DNA of 9,059 nucleotides from Pseudomonadota bacterium (GTDB taxonomy: Bacteria > Pseudomonadota > Alphaproteobacteria > Rickettsiales > SXRF01). Under the pieces are notes generated by a model. It was not told where the DNA came from. It made no database searches and was given only the letters and a program-made list of their open reading frames with translations. Made by a program: the position numbers and the translations under genes. The DNA is taken from assembly GCA_028873275.1 (NCBI GenBank), contig JAGWLJ010000042.1, positions 1 through 9,059 on the forward strand. The letters run 5' to 3'. Positions 1 to 5,947 of this stretch are shown piece by piece (position 1 is the stretch's first letter; the number at the start of each line of letters is the position of its first letter).

Positions 1-845
1 AGCGCCGTCCTGCTCAGCCATTCGTCGCTCTGGAGAATCTTGCCGTCGGGGTCGCGGCGGCTCAGCGTCCAGCGCAGCTGGCTGGATTCGTTCGCGCGGT
101 CCATGTAGAGGCTGCTGTGCATGTAAAACAGGTCGCCATTGGACAACACGTTGAAATCGTTATGCAGCCCGGTATGCGTCTGCTGGTCGTAGCCGGAGGT
201 GTAGCTCAGGTCAGTAAACGGGATGGTATAGAGCTGGTATGGCACTTCCACTCGCGGGAACGGCCCGTCGGGGATGTTCTGGCCGGTATGGCCCAGCGCG
301 TCGCGCTGCTTCTCGCGCTCGGCCTGCTGTTGCACCGGCAATTGCACGCCTGCATGCGGCGCTATCGTCACCGCCTGCGTCGAGAAGGAGAAATTGAAAT
401 CGAGCGGGAACCACTGGCTGAGCAGCGTCGTATCGACATAGATATCGTCGGCATGCGCTTCCACCAGCCCGGGAGCGATGCTCGTGCGCTTTCCGCTTAC
501 TACTGCCTCGCGACGAGCGACATCGAGTGTAAAGCCATTATCGATACTCAGGAACCAGCCTTCCGCCTGCCCCTCGCGCGGCGATACCTTGATGGCAAAC
601 TGCAATGCATTCGCCAGCTGCCCCAGCGGCAGCATCAGGCTGGTCTTGTTGGTGTAGCCGGTGATCGATTCGGCCAGGGTGGTTTTTCCGAGACGCAGAT
701 CCACCAGCACCAGATCGTCATCCGGACGTTCCACCAGGGTAAGCGCATGCGAATCCGCCGATGCGGGCGCATCGGCGGCAGCACAGGGCGCTCCTAACCC
801 GGCTGCGGCCAACAGGAGCAGGATATGAATCAGGCGCAGTCTCAT
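1..845 (-). CDS. Exported usher-like protein of an atypical pilus system (N-terminal part, runs off the window)
   Basis: The reading frame is open from the ATG at 845-843 to the window edge, giving 281 residues without a stop; the C-terminus lies outside. Residues 1-24 form a signal peptide (MRLRLIHILLLL core, likely cut after CAAA), so the product is exported. Residues 45-110 (LVDLRLGKTTL, MLPLGQLANALQFAI, GWFLSIDNGFTLDV) and 131-150 (HADDIYVDTTLLSQWFPLDF) resemble, from memory, the N-terminus of alphaproteobacterial proteins annotated as pilus outer-membrane ushers or carboxypeptidase-regulatory-like proteins. From about residue 210 the pattern becomes alternating polar/aromatic, as in the start of a beta-barrel. 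The upstream chaperone and subunit genes on the same strand support an usher role: secreting and assembling chaperone-bound subunits at the outer membrane. A terminator lies just upstream, and the Shine-Dalgarno is weak (AAGG close to the ATG), suggesting low expression. The usher assignment is inference from context and recalled similarity; the barrel and plug domains are not visible. Confidence 0.62.
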   Translation of the reverse strand, partial: MRLRLIHILLLLAAAGLGAPCAAADAPASADSHALTLVERPDDDLVLVDLRLGKTTLAESITGYTNKTSLMLPLGQLANALQFAIKVSPREGQAEGWFLSIDNGFTLDVARREAVVSGKRTSIAPGLVEAHADDIYVDTTLLSQWFPLDFNFSFSTQAVTIAPHAGVQLPVQQQAEREKQRDALGHTGQNIPDGPFPRVEVPYQLYTIPFTDLSYTSGYDQQTHTGLHNDFNVLSNGDLFYMHSSLYMDRANESSQLRWTLSRRDPDGKILQSDEWLSRTA

Positions 846-850
846 AGCCT

Positions 851-881
851 TAAAAAGCAAAAGGGCGGCAAATTGCCGCCC
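851..881 (-). terminator. Intrinsic terminator between subunit and usher-like genes
   Basis: On the minus strand a 7-bp perfect GC stem (GGGCGGC / GCCGCCC, 881-875 and 869-863, extendable by two A-T pairs) with a short loop is followed at once by TTTTGCTTTTTA (862-851). The U-tract exists only in the minus-strand direction. It lies about 30 bases after the subunit stop codon and only 5 bases before the usher-like start. It therefore probably acts as a partial terminator that lowers usher transcription relative to the subunit, rather than as the operon end. Confidence 0.78.
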
Positions 882-910
882 CCTTATCTAACCACCTTGA
901 AGTTTATATT

Positions 911-1399
911 TTAATAATGGGCGGTCACGTTATAGGTTCCGTTGTAGGTACCCGTGGGCTGGTTGGCAGCCACGGCCAGCGAACCGACCACGTTAAACGT
1001 CTGCTGGCCGGAGGCGTTGGTCGCCGTCTGGCCGGTCGTAACGATGGAGGAAGCGTTTAACGACAGGGTAGCCGTCATGCTGTTGGCGCCGCTCGTCAGC
1101 GTGGACGTCGGGTCGATGTCAATGGTAAAATTAGTGTTAGGAGAGCCGGTGGCGGTAAACAGCGCCGGGGTGGCGCCGCCGAGTTCGGTCACGCCGCCAG
1201 TGGTTGCGCCGTAAGCGGTCACCGTTCCGGCAGTGCCGCTGACAGCCAAGGTGCCGAAGTTAAGGGCCGTCGTCTGGGCAAGCGTCAACGGAGTAACGAC
1301 GCTGGCCGTGGCCGTGGCCGACAGGGCCATGGCGTCGCTGGCGGCGACGAGCGCGGCAGCGCCCATGGCCAGAATATGTAATGCAGAAAGATGTTTCAT
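911..1399 (-). CDS. Exported DUF4402-type fibre subunit (copy A)
   Basis: This is a 162-residue secreted protein, probably the main structural subunit of the pilus-like fibre. A signal peptide covers residues 1-25 (cut after SDAMA). The mature part is Ala/Thr/Ser/Gly-rich with alternating hydrophobic residues, as in an all-beta, Ig-like pilin. It carries the features I associate with DUF4402: an N-terminal TPLTLAQTTALNFGTL block (36-51), a middle FTIDID strand and a C-terminal GTYNGTYNVTAHY strand. It contains no cysteine, so no disulphide of the type-1-pilin kind. The start is well supported: AAGGAG lies 6 bases upstream of the ATG. It follows the chaperone gene by 44 bases on the same strand and is followed by a terminator, which suits an abundantly made subunit. 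The fold and export are clear; the fibre role is inferred from neighbours. Confidence 0.85.
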   Translation of the reverse strand: MKHLSALHILAMGAAALVAASDAMALSATATASVVTPLTLAQTTALNFGTLAVSGTAGTVTAYGATTGGVTELGGATPALFTATGSPNTNFTIDIDPTSTLTSGANSMTATLSLNASSIVTTGQTATNASGQQTFNVVGSLAVAANQPTGTYNGTYNVTAHY

Positions 1400-1405
1400 T
1401 GGTAG

Positions 1406-1411
1406 CTCCTT
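1406..1411 (-). promoter_or_regulatory. Strong ribosome-binding site of DUF4402 copy A
   Basis: AAGGAG on the minus strand, 6 bases before the ATG at 1399. It is the best Shine-Dalgarno in the left half of the window, in contrast to the weak sites before the chaperone and usher-like genes, and fits high translation of the subunit. Confidence 0.7.
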
Positions 1412-1443
1412 GGTTAAAATGAGATTAAAATTTATAATTCCGT

Positions 1444-2307
1444 TTACGAAGACTTCAGTGTTACCTTATCGAGGATTTTGCCGCCTTCTTCTTCACGTTC
1501 GCGGTATTCGATGGTGAGGTTGCCCGCCGCGCCGGCATTCAACGGCACCTGCACGTTGCGTTTCGCATTCGGCACCAGCACGGCCACGCCGCGCGCCTGC
1601 CCGGCCACGTTGCCGGAAGCATCGGTCACGATGACATCGCCATAAACCGATTTATTGCCGCTGCGGTTAATGGTAACCGTCAGATTTTTACCGGAAAGCG
1701 CCGCATTGCTGAGCTTTGCCTGGGCCGAAACCGTCCCCTGGCGGACGATCACCGGAATGGATACCCCATACACCGGAATAAGCCTGACCGAGAGCTGTCC
1801 CTGCTGCACGGTTTTCATTTCCACATCCTGTCCTGCCGACACATCCGGCACGGCGCGAAAAAGCAAATGCGAAGTATATTCGCCGTCGGCCAGTCCCTGC
1901 ACCGGGCGGGCCATCACCTTGACGGTCTGCGATTCGCCAGGCTTAAGCGTGACCTGATGCGGCGAATAACGCAGCATGGCGTCAGCGGAAAGAGGGTCTT
2001 TTTTGGCGGCTTCCTCGCTGATTTCGGTATATTTTCCATTTTCATCCATGCGCAGATGGGTAAAGGAAATACGATAAGTGGCTTCCTTGGCAGCCTTATT
2101 GCTAAGCGTCACTTCGGCGGCACGGGTTCTGCCCTCCAGCACGACGCGCGTGGGTGCCACCAGCAGGTCGCCTGTTCCCGTCGGCTCAGCGGCAGCAGCA
2201 GCGGGCGCGTTTTCCGCAGCGATCGGCGATGCCTGCAGCACCGGAGAAAACAGCAAAAACAAGCCCGCAATCAGACCGCAACGCATTGGTTCTTTATTAA
2301 ACATCAT
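1444..2307 (-). CDS. Periplasmic pilus chaperone (PapD/FimC-like, COG3121 type)
   Basis: The 287-residue product should bind pilin subunits in the periplasm and deliver them to the usher. Using the ATG at 2307, residues 1-26 form a signal peptide (RCGLIAGLFLLFSPVLQA). An Ala-rich linker follows, then an Ig-like N-domain beginning at LLVAPTRVVLEGRTRAAEV (about 49-67). RYSPHQVTLKPGESQTVKVM (113-132) matches the conserved chaperone segment that includes the donor-strand region, and DGEYTSHLLFRAVP (141-154) follows it. LIPVYGVSIPVIVRQG (176-191) leads into the second Ig domain. The frame is open to an ATG at 2391, but that start would overlap the predicted -35 element and put a second hydrophobic stretch before the signal peptide. 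CAGG lies 7 bases before 2307; ATGs at 2304 and 2286 are alternatives. It is the first gene of the minus-strand arm and precedes the DUF4402 subunit by 44 bases. Confidence 0.85.
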   Translation of the reverse strand: MMFNKEPMRCGLIAGLFLLFSPVLQASPIAAENAPAAAAAEPTGTGDLLVAPTRVVLEGRTRAAEVTLSNKAAKEATYRISFTHLRMDENGKYTEISEEAAKKDPLSADAMLRYSPHQVTLKPGESQTVKVMARPVQGLADGEYTSHLLFRAVPDVSAGQDVEMKTVQQGQLSVRLIPVYGVSIPVIVRQGTVSAQAKLSNAALSGKNLTVTINRSGNKSVYGDVIVTDASGNVAGQARGVAVLVPNAKRNVQVPLNAGAAGNLTIEYREREEEGGKILDKVTLKSS

Positions 2308-2353
2308 AAGGTAACCTGTTATCCTGTCGCCAGTGATATCAATAACGCATAAA

Positions 2354-2391
2354 TTGACTGCTATTAATAAAAAATTAATGAATAAAGTCAA
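2354..2391. repeat. Imperfect inverted repeat in the divergent intergenic region
   Basis: Outer arms TTGACT (2354-2359) and AGTCAA (2386-2391) and inner self-complementary boxes ATTAAT (2363-2368) and ATTAAT (2374-2379) are almost symmetrical about position 2371-2372. The repeat covers the predicted minus-strand promoter and lies between the two arms of the fimbrial locus. It could be an operator for a dimeric regulator, or a chance feature of AT-rich DNA. No regulator gene is in the window. Confidence 0.4.
2363..2391 (-). promoter_or_regulatory. Predicted sigma-70-type promoter for the chaperone operon
   Basis: On the minus strand TTGACT (2391-2386) is followed after 17 bases by ATTAAT (2368-2363), or after 16 bases by TATTAA. 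The -35 matches the consensus in five of six positions; the -10 is weaker but lies in a very AT-rich stretch. Transcription would start near 2356 and give a leader of roughly 50 bases before the ATG at 2307. This is a prediction by eye. Confidence 0.5.
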
Positions 2392-2442
2392 CTCTTTTTT
2401 ATTGTTATTCTTAGAAAAACAGGCTATTTCTTATCTTTATTA

Positions 2443-2991
2443 ATGATATTTAATGATAAAATGCCTCTGCTCATACAAGCCATAATTATATTAATTCTGT
2501 GTGCCACGATGCCTCTGGGCGTCGCCTTGGCAAAAACCACGCCTTCCCCACGCCCAGGCATTATGCAGAACAGCCTGTCCGCCCCGACAACCCGCAAGCC
2601 CCTTACCGTGCGTCAGATCACTCCTATTTCCTTCGGCAGCTTCACCAGCGGCAGCGGCAGCATTACGGTCAACGCCAATGGCAACCATAGCCTGACTGGC
2701 AGCGTCACCCTGCTCAGCGGGAGCGAGCCGGAACCGGCGGAATTCGAGATTCTCGGGCAGCCTTCCGAGGAAGTGTCGGTATTCCTGCCTGAGCGCATCG
2801 CCATGAGCACGCAATCAGGAAGCGGTTCGCTTTCAGTCACCAACCTTACCATGATCCCCAACGCCACCTTCAAGCTGGACGGCACCGGTCGCGCCAGAAT
2901 AAAAGTGGGAGGAACATTGAAAATAAATACCAATACGATTTCCGGCCCGTATAATGGCTATTTCGACCTCGATGTGCGTTATGCCTATTAA
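2443..2991 (+). CDS. Exported DUF4402-like fibre subunit (copy B, divergent)
   Basis: The 182-residue product has an N-terminal signal peptide (about 1-30, hydrophobic core LLIQAIIILILC, ending GVALA), then a Pro/Ser/Thr-rich segment and an all-beta, Ser/Gly-rich body. KPLTVRQITPISFGSF (about 53-68) corresponds to the PLTL...ALNFG block of copy A, and the C-terminus GPYNGYFDLDVRYAY corresponds to the closing strand of the family. The mature part has no cysteine. Compared with copies A and C it has an extra N-terminal stretch of about 20 residues and a more charged middle (SEPEPAEFE). Neither the ATG at 2443 nor the one at 2461 has a clear Shine-Dalgarno; both keep the signal peptide. It is the first gene of the plus-strand arm and overlaps the next by 11 bases. 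The family assignment is by motif, weaker than for copy A; a minor or tip subunit role is a guess. Confidence 0.72.
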   Translation: MIFNDKMPLLIQAIIILILCATMPLGVALAKTTPSPRPGIMQNSLSAPTTRKPLTVRQITPISFGSFTSGSGSITVNANGNHSLTGSVTLLSGSEPEPAEFEILGQPSEEVSVFLPERIAMSTQSGSGSLSVTNLTMIPNATFKLDGTGRARIKVGGTLKINTNTISGPYNGYFDLDVRYAY

Positions 2992-3484
2992 ACACTGGGA
3001 AGCGTGGATATTGTTGCTGTCCGTCCTGACGGCTTCGGACAGCCGCGCATTGACCGCTTCCGCAGCAGCCACTATCGTCCAGCCATTGAGCATCACCAGC
3101 CAGACGGCACTCAATTTCGGCTTCATCACCCCGGGCGCATCGGGCGGCAGCGTGACCATCATGCCAGACAATACCCGCTCAACCAGCGGCTCCGTCAGCG
3201 TCAATCCCGGCGATTCGGCACGCGCCATTTTCGCTGTGCAGGGTGCCCCGCAGCAGCAATACTCGATTCAAACCCCTTCCTTCCTGATTTTCTCCAACGC
3301 CGAGTCCAATCTGCGGGTAAGCAATTTCAAGACCTACAGCGCTGGCGCCGGGGCGATCACCGCCATCGGCAAACTGGGCAACACAGGCATGGATACCATC
3401 TATCTCGGCGGCACACTGACCGTGCCTTCCAACGCAACGCCGGGAGTCTATAGCGGGCTGGTGCCGCTCACCATCTCTTATTGA
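2981..3484 (+). CDS. Exported DUF4402-type fibre subunit (copy C)
   Basis: With the ATG at 2981 the product has 167 residues. MPIKHWEAWILLLSVLTA is a signal peptide with cleavage near SDSRA. The mature protein opens with ASAAATIVQPLSITSQTALN followed by FGFITPG, very close to the TPLTLAQTTALNFG block of copy A. It continues with Ser/Gly-rich beta strands and ends GVYSGLVPLTISY, the family's closing strand. It contains no cysteine in the mature part. In-frame ATGs at 2954 and 2972 would lengthen it, but the shortest start gives the cleanest signal peptide. That start lies 11 bases inside the end of copy B, so translation is probably coupled to it. The stop is 7 bases from the convergent bamE stop, with no obvious terminator between them. 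Function inferred: subunit of the same fibre. Confidence 0.8.
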   Translation: MPIKHWEAWILLLSVLTASDSRALTASAAATIVQPLSITSQTALNFGFITPGASGGSVTIMPDNTRSTSGSVSVNPGDSARAIFAVQGAPQQQYSIQTPSFLIFSNAESNLRVSNFKTYSAGAGAITAIGKLGNTGMDTIYLGGTLTVPSNATPGVYSGLVPLTISY

Positions 3485-3491
3485 TCAGGAA

Positions 3492-3968
3492 TCAGTGGCC
3501 GGTGCCGGGCACGCTGGGATTGGTGGGGTTATTGGCGTTGCCGGGATTATTGAAGCGACCGATATTGCCCAGCGCCTGCTCGAAGAAGCCCAGCGTATGG
3601 CCCTCGGTAGGCGTAGCCCCCTTGGCGATGGCAAAATCTTTGCCATCATCTTTATTGAACGCATCGACGCCGGTGACCACCCCGGACGGGTCGAAGGCGA
3701 TGCGCACCACCTGCTGCTCCACCACGCTTGGCCTGAAGAAGGCATACGCTTCTTTGCGGCCGGTGATATAATACCAGTTTTCATCGCCAAAACTCGACTG
3801 AGCGGAAGGCGAACCCAGCTTCTCCTTCACCTGGTCTTTCGTAGTCTGGCCGACGACAATCTGGTCCTTGATACTCTGCTCGCTGACATAACCGCGATTG
3901 TCGACCTTGGGCGAGCAGCCGGCTATCGTCAGGAAAAACAGGGTTATGCAGAACAATCGGGAGGTCAT
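3492..3968 (-). CDS. bamE: BamE/SmpA/OmlA-family outer-membrane lipoprotein
   Basis: This is a 158-residue lipoprotein of the BAM complex, which inserts beta-barrel proteins (an usher would be a client) into the outer membrane. Residues 1-17 are a lipoprotein signal peptide with lipobox IAGC, Cys18 being the lipidated residue; the following Ser does not suggest inner-membrane retention. The SmpA/OmlA domain is visible as IVVGQTTKDQVKEKLGSPS (37-55), ENWYYITG (63-70) and VVRIAFDPSGVVTGV (87-101). The block LGFFEQALGNIGRF (126-139) is typical of alphaproteobacterial members. The tail (140-158) is a low-complexity Asn/Pro/Gly run. The gene is divergent from dcd (102-bp spacer) and convergent with subunit copy C. 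No good Shine-Dalgarno precedes the ATG. The family is clear; the BAM function is by homology. Confidence 0.9.
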   Translation of the reverse strand: MTSRLFCITLFFLTIAGCSPKVDNRGYVSEQSIKDQIVVGQTTKDQVKEKLGSPSAQSSFGDENWYYITGRKEAYAFFRPSVVEQQVVRIAFDPSGVVTGVDAFNKDDGKDFAIAKGATPTEGHTLGFFEQALGNIGRFNNPGNANNPTNPSVPGTGH

Positions 3969-4053
3969 GGCCGCACGTTAGCGCATGCGCCGCGCAAACG
4001 CAATTGTCTTGCGTAAAGCCCGGCCGCTCAGTAAAAAAGGTTAAATTACCCTT

Positions 4054-4065
4054 AGAAGAGGAGAG
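4054..4065 (+). promoter_or_regulatory. Ribosome-binding site that favours the GTG start of dcd
   Basis: AGAAGAGGAGAG contains GGAG (4060-4063), 7 bases before the GTG at 4071 but 16 bases before the in-frame ATG at 4080. The spacing favours GTG, giving a protein beginning MGIMPDHWIR. Confidence 0.7.
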
Positions 4066-4070
4066 TTGCC

Positions 4071-4637
4071 GTGGGAATCATGCCGGATCACTGGATTCGT
4101 GAAACCGCCAGAAAAGGAATGATCGAGCCGTTCGTCGAGAATTTGAGCCGGGATGGCGTTATCTCCTATGGCCTGTCGTCTTACGGCTACGACGCCCGCG
4201 TGGCCGACGAATTCAAAATCTTCACCAATATCGACTCGGCCACCGTTGATCCCAAAGCCTTCGCCAATAACGGCTTTGTCGACCGCAAGGGTCCGGTATG
4301 CATTATCCCCCCCAATAGCTTTGCGCTGGCACGCACGGTAGAATATTTCCGCATCCCGCGTGACGTGCTGGTGATCTGCGTTGGCAAAAGCACCTATGCG
4401 CGCTGCGGCATCATCGTCAACGTCACGCCGCTCGAGCCGGAATGGGAAGGGCACGTCACTCTTGAATTTTCTAACACTACACCTCTGCCCGCTAAAATTT
4501 ATGCCAACGAGGGCGCCTGCCAGTTCCTGTTTTTGAAAGGCGAGTCCGTGTGCGAAGTATCTTACGGCGACCGCAAGGGCAAATACCAGAAGCAGACCGG
4601 CGTGACACTGCCCAAGGTGGAAAAGCTCATTGCCTAA
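4071..4637 (+). CDS. dcd: dCTP deaminase
   Basis: Converts dCTP to dUTP and ammonia in the cytoplasm, feeding dUTPase and dTMP synthesis; the family is homotrimeric. The 188-residue length fits. Recognisable segments are MPDHWIRETARKGMIEPFVE (4-23), LSSYGYDAR (35-43), PPNSFALARTVEYFRIPRDV (80-99), GKSTYARCGIIVNVTPLEP (105-123) and the VTLEFSNTTPLPAKIY block. Glu132 in VTLEF corresponds to the catalytic glutamate (Glu138 of E. coli). Translation starts at GTG, chosen from the Shine-Dalgarno spacing. The stop TAA shares a base with the murA ATG (TAATG), so the two are translationally coupled. The sequence is closer to the 185-190-residue alphaproteobacterial form than to the E. coli enzyme. A bifunctional dCTP deaminase/dUTPase is less likely but not excluded by eye. 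Confidence 0.96.
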   Translation: MGIMPDHWIRETARKGMIEPFVENLSRDGVISYGLSSYGYDARVADEFKIFTNIDSATVDPKAFANNGFVDRKGPVCIIPPNSFALARTVEYFRIPRDVLVICVGKSTYARCGIIVNVTPLEPEWEGHVTLEFSNTTPLPAKIYANEGACQFLFLKGESVCEVSYGDRKGKYQKQTGVTLPKVEKLIA

Positions 4638-5944
4638 TGGACAAAATCCGCATCATAGGCGGTGCACCGCTTAAAGGAGTAATTCCCATTTCGGGAGCGA
4701 AGAATGCCGCGCTGCCGCTGATGGCTGCCTGCCTGCTGACCGATGAAACACTGCACCTGGCCAATGTGCCCTACCTGGCCGATATCGTCACCATGGCCAA
4801 ATTGCTGGCGCAGCACGGCGTTGCACTCAACACCAGCGGCGATGGGAACCGCTTTGGCCGCATGCTGTCGCTCAATGCCGCGCAGGTCACCAATTTTACT
4901 GCGCCTTACGAGCTGGTGCGCACCATGCGCGCCTCGGTGCTGGTGCTGGGGCCACTGCTGGCCCGCTTCGGGCAAGCGAGGGTATCATTGCCCGGTGGCT
5001 GCGCCATCGGCACGCGCCCCATCGACATGCACTTGAAGGCGCTGCAGGAAATGGGCGCCGAAATCGATCTGCAGGAAGGCTATATCGACGCCCGGATATC
5101 AGGCCGGTTGAAAGGCGCCGTGATCCAGTTCGACAAAGTCTCCGTCGGCGCCACGGAAAATATCCTGATGTCCGCCAGCCTTGCTAAAGGTGAAACCGTC
5201 ATTCGCAACGCCGCGCGCGAGCCGGAGGTGTGCGACCTGGCGCACTGCCTCGTGGCGATGGGCGCGAAGATCGACGGCATCGGCAGCGATGAGATCGCCA
5301 TCCAGGGCGTGGAAAGCCTGCATGGCTGTCCCTACACCATCATTGCCGACCGCGTCGAGACCGGTAGCTTCGCCGCCGCCGCAGCCATCACCGGCGGAGA
5401 TGTTGAGCTGCTGGGCGCGCGCGCCGAGCACCTTCAGGCCGTCATCGCCACCTTTGCCGAAGCCGGCATCGAGATCAGCGAAACGCCGCGCGGCCTGCGC
5501 GTGCGCCGCGCTAACGGCCGCGTTCAGGGTGTCGACATCATGACGCAGCCCTATCCCGCCTTCCCCCCCGACATGCAGGCGCAGATGATGGCGCTGCTTT
5601 CCGTTGCTGAGGGGGCGTCGATGGTCACCGAAACCATTTTCGAAAACCGCTTCATGCACGTGCCGGAGCTGACCCGCATGGGCGCCCGCATCGTGCTGCA
5701 CGGCGCCTCGGCGATGATCCGCGGCGTACCGCAGCTGCGCGGCGCCGAGGTCATGGCCACCGACCTGCGCGCCTCGGTGTCGCTCGCCATCGCTGCGCTG
5801 GCCGCCGAGGGTGAAACCGTCATCCACCGCGTCTATCATCTCGACCGCGGCTATGAGCGGTTGGAAGAAAAACTCAGCCAGTGCGGCGCGCAAATCGAGC
5901 GCCTGCCTTCCGGTAAACCGACGCTCAAGAGTGAGGCCGCGTAA
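4637..5944 (+). CDS. murA: UDP-N-acetylglucosamine 1-carboxyvinyltransferase
   Basis: Transfers enolpyruvate from PEP to UDP-GlcNAc, the first committed step of peptidoglycan synthesis, in the cytoplasm. The 435-residue product has the EPSP-synthase-like two-domain fold. SGAKNAALP (19-27) holds Lys22 and Asn23. LPGGCAIGTRPIDMHL (118-133) holds Cys122, equivalent to E. coli Cys115, the residue alkylated by fosfomycin. AFPPDMQAQ (308-316) holds Asp312, equivalent to Asp305. RGYERLEEKL (404-413) is the usual C-terminal motif. It is about 15 residues longer than E. coli MurA, partly through a polar tail (GKPTLKSEAA). The frame is open upstream to 4550, but that part lies inside dcd; the ATG at 4637 gives the family N-terminus MDKIRIIGGAPLKG. 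All key residues are present. Confidence 0.97.
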   Translation: MDKIRIIGGAPLKGVIPISGAKNAALPLMAACLLTDETLHLANVPYLADIVTMAKLLAQHGVALNTSGDGNRFGRMLSLNAAQVTNFTAPYELVRTMRASVLVLGPLLARFGQARVSLPGGCAIGTRPIDMHLKALQEMGAEIDLQEGYIDARISGRLKGAVIQFDKVSVGATENILMSASLAKGETVIRNAAREPEVCDLAHCLVAMGAKIDGIGSDEIAIQGVESLHGCPYTIIADRVETGSFAAAAAITGGDVELLGARAEHLQAVIATFAEAGIEISETPRGLRVRRANGRVQGVDIMTQPYPAFPPDMQAQMMALLSVAEGASMVTETIFENRFMHVPELTRMGARIVLHGASAMIRGVPQLRGAEVMATDLRASVSLAIAALAAEGETVIHRVYHLDRGYERLEEKLSQCGAQIERLPSGKPTLKSEAA

Positions 5945-5947
5945 TCT

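Noticed and set aside
117..797. Plus-strand open frame of 226 codons
   Set aside because: It is antisense to the usher-like frame, which has a signal peptide and recognisable motifs; the plus-strand translation is Arg/Gln/His-rich with no domain pattern.
1431..1436. TATAAA on the minus strand upstream of DUF4402 copy A as an internal promoter -10
   Set aside because: No acceptable -35 hexamer at 16-18 bases upstream; AT-richness alone explains it.
2308..2391. N-terminal extension of the chaperone to the ATG at 2391
   Set aside because: It would place an additional hydrophobic segment before a good signal peptide and would begin at the predicted -35 element; the ATG at 2307 is preferred.
2395..2442. 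Plus-strand promoter for the B/C subunit arm (TTGTTA, 17 bases, TATTTC)
   Set aside because: Both hexamers match poorly and many similar pairs occur by chance in this AT-rich stretch.
3981..4014. 10-bp palindrome GCGCATGCGC and short inverted repeat ACGCAA/TTGCGT in the bamE-dcd spacer
   Set aside because: Both are short and have no U-tract, so they are not terminators. An operator role is possible but unsupported; a TTGCGT-17-TAAAAA promoter match for dcd is too weak to call.
3495..4016. Plus-strand open frame of 173 codons over bamE
   Set aside because: bamE on the minus strand has a lipobox and SmpA/OmlA motifs; the plus-strand frame has no recognisable features.
4550..4636. N-terminal extension of murA to 4550
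   Set aside because: The extension lies in another frame of dcd and adds residues absent from MurA; the ATG at 4637 gives the canonical N-terminus.
5099..5893. Minus-strand open frame of 264 codons inside murA
   Set aside because: Shadow of murA; a His/Gly/Ala-rich translation typical of antisense GC-rich codons, and murA is intact.
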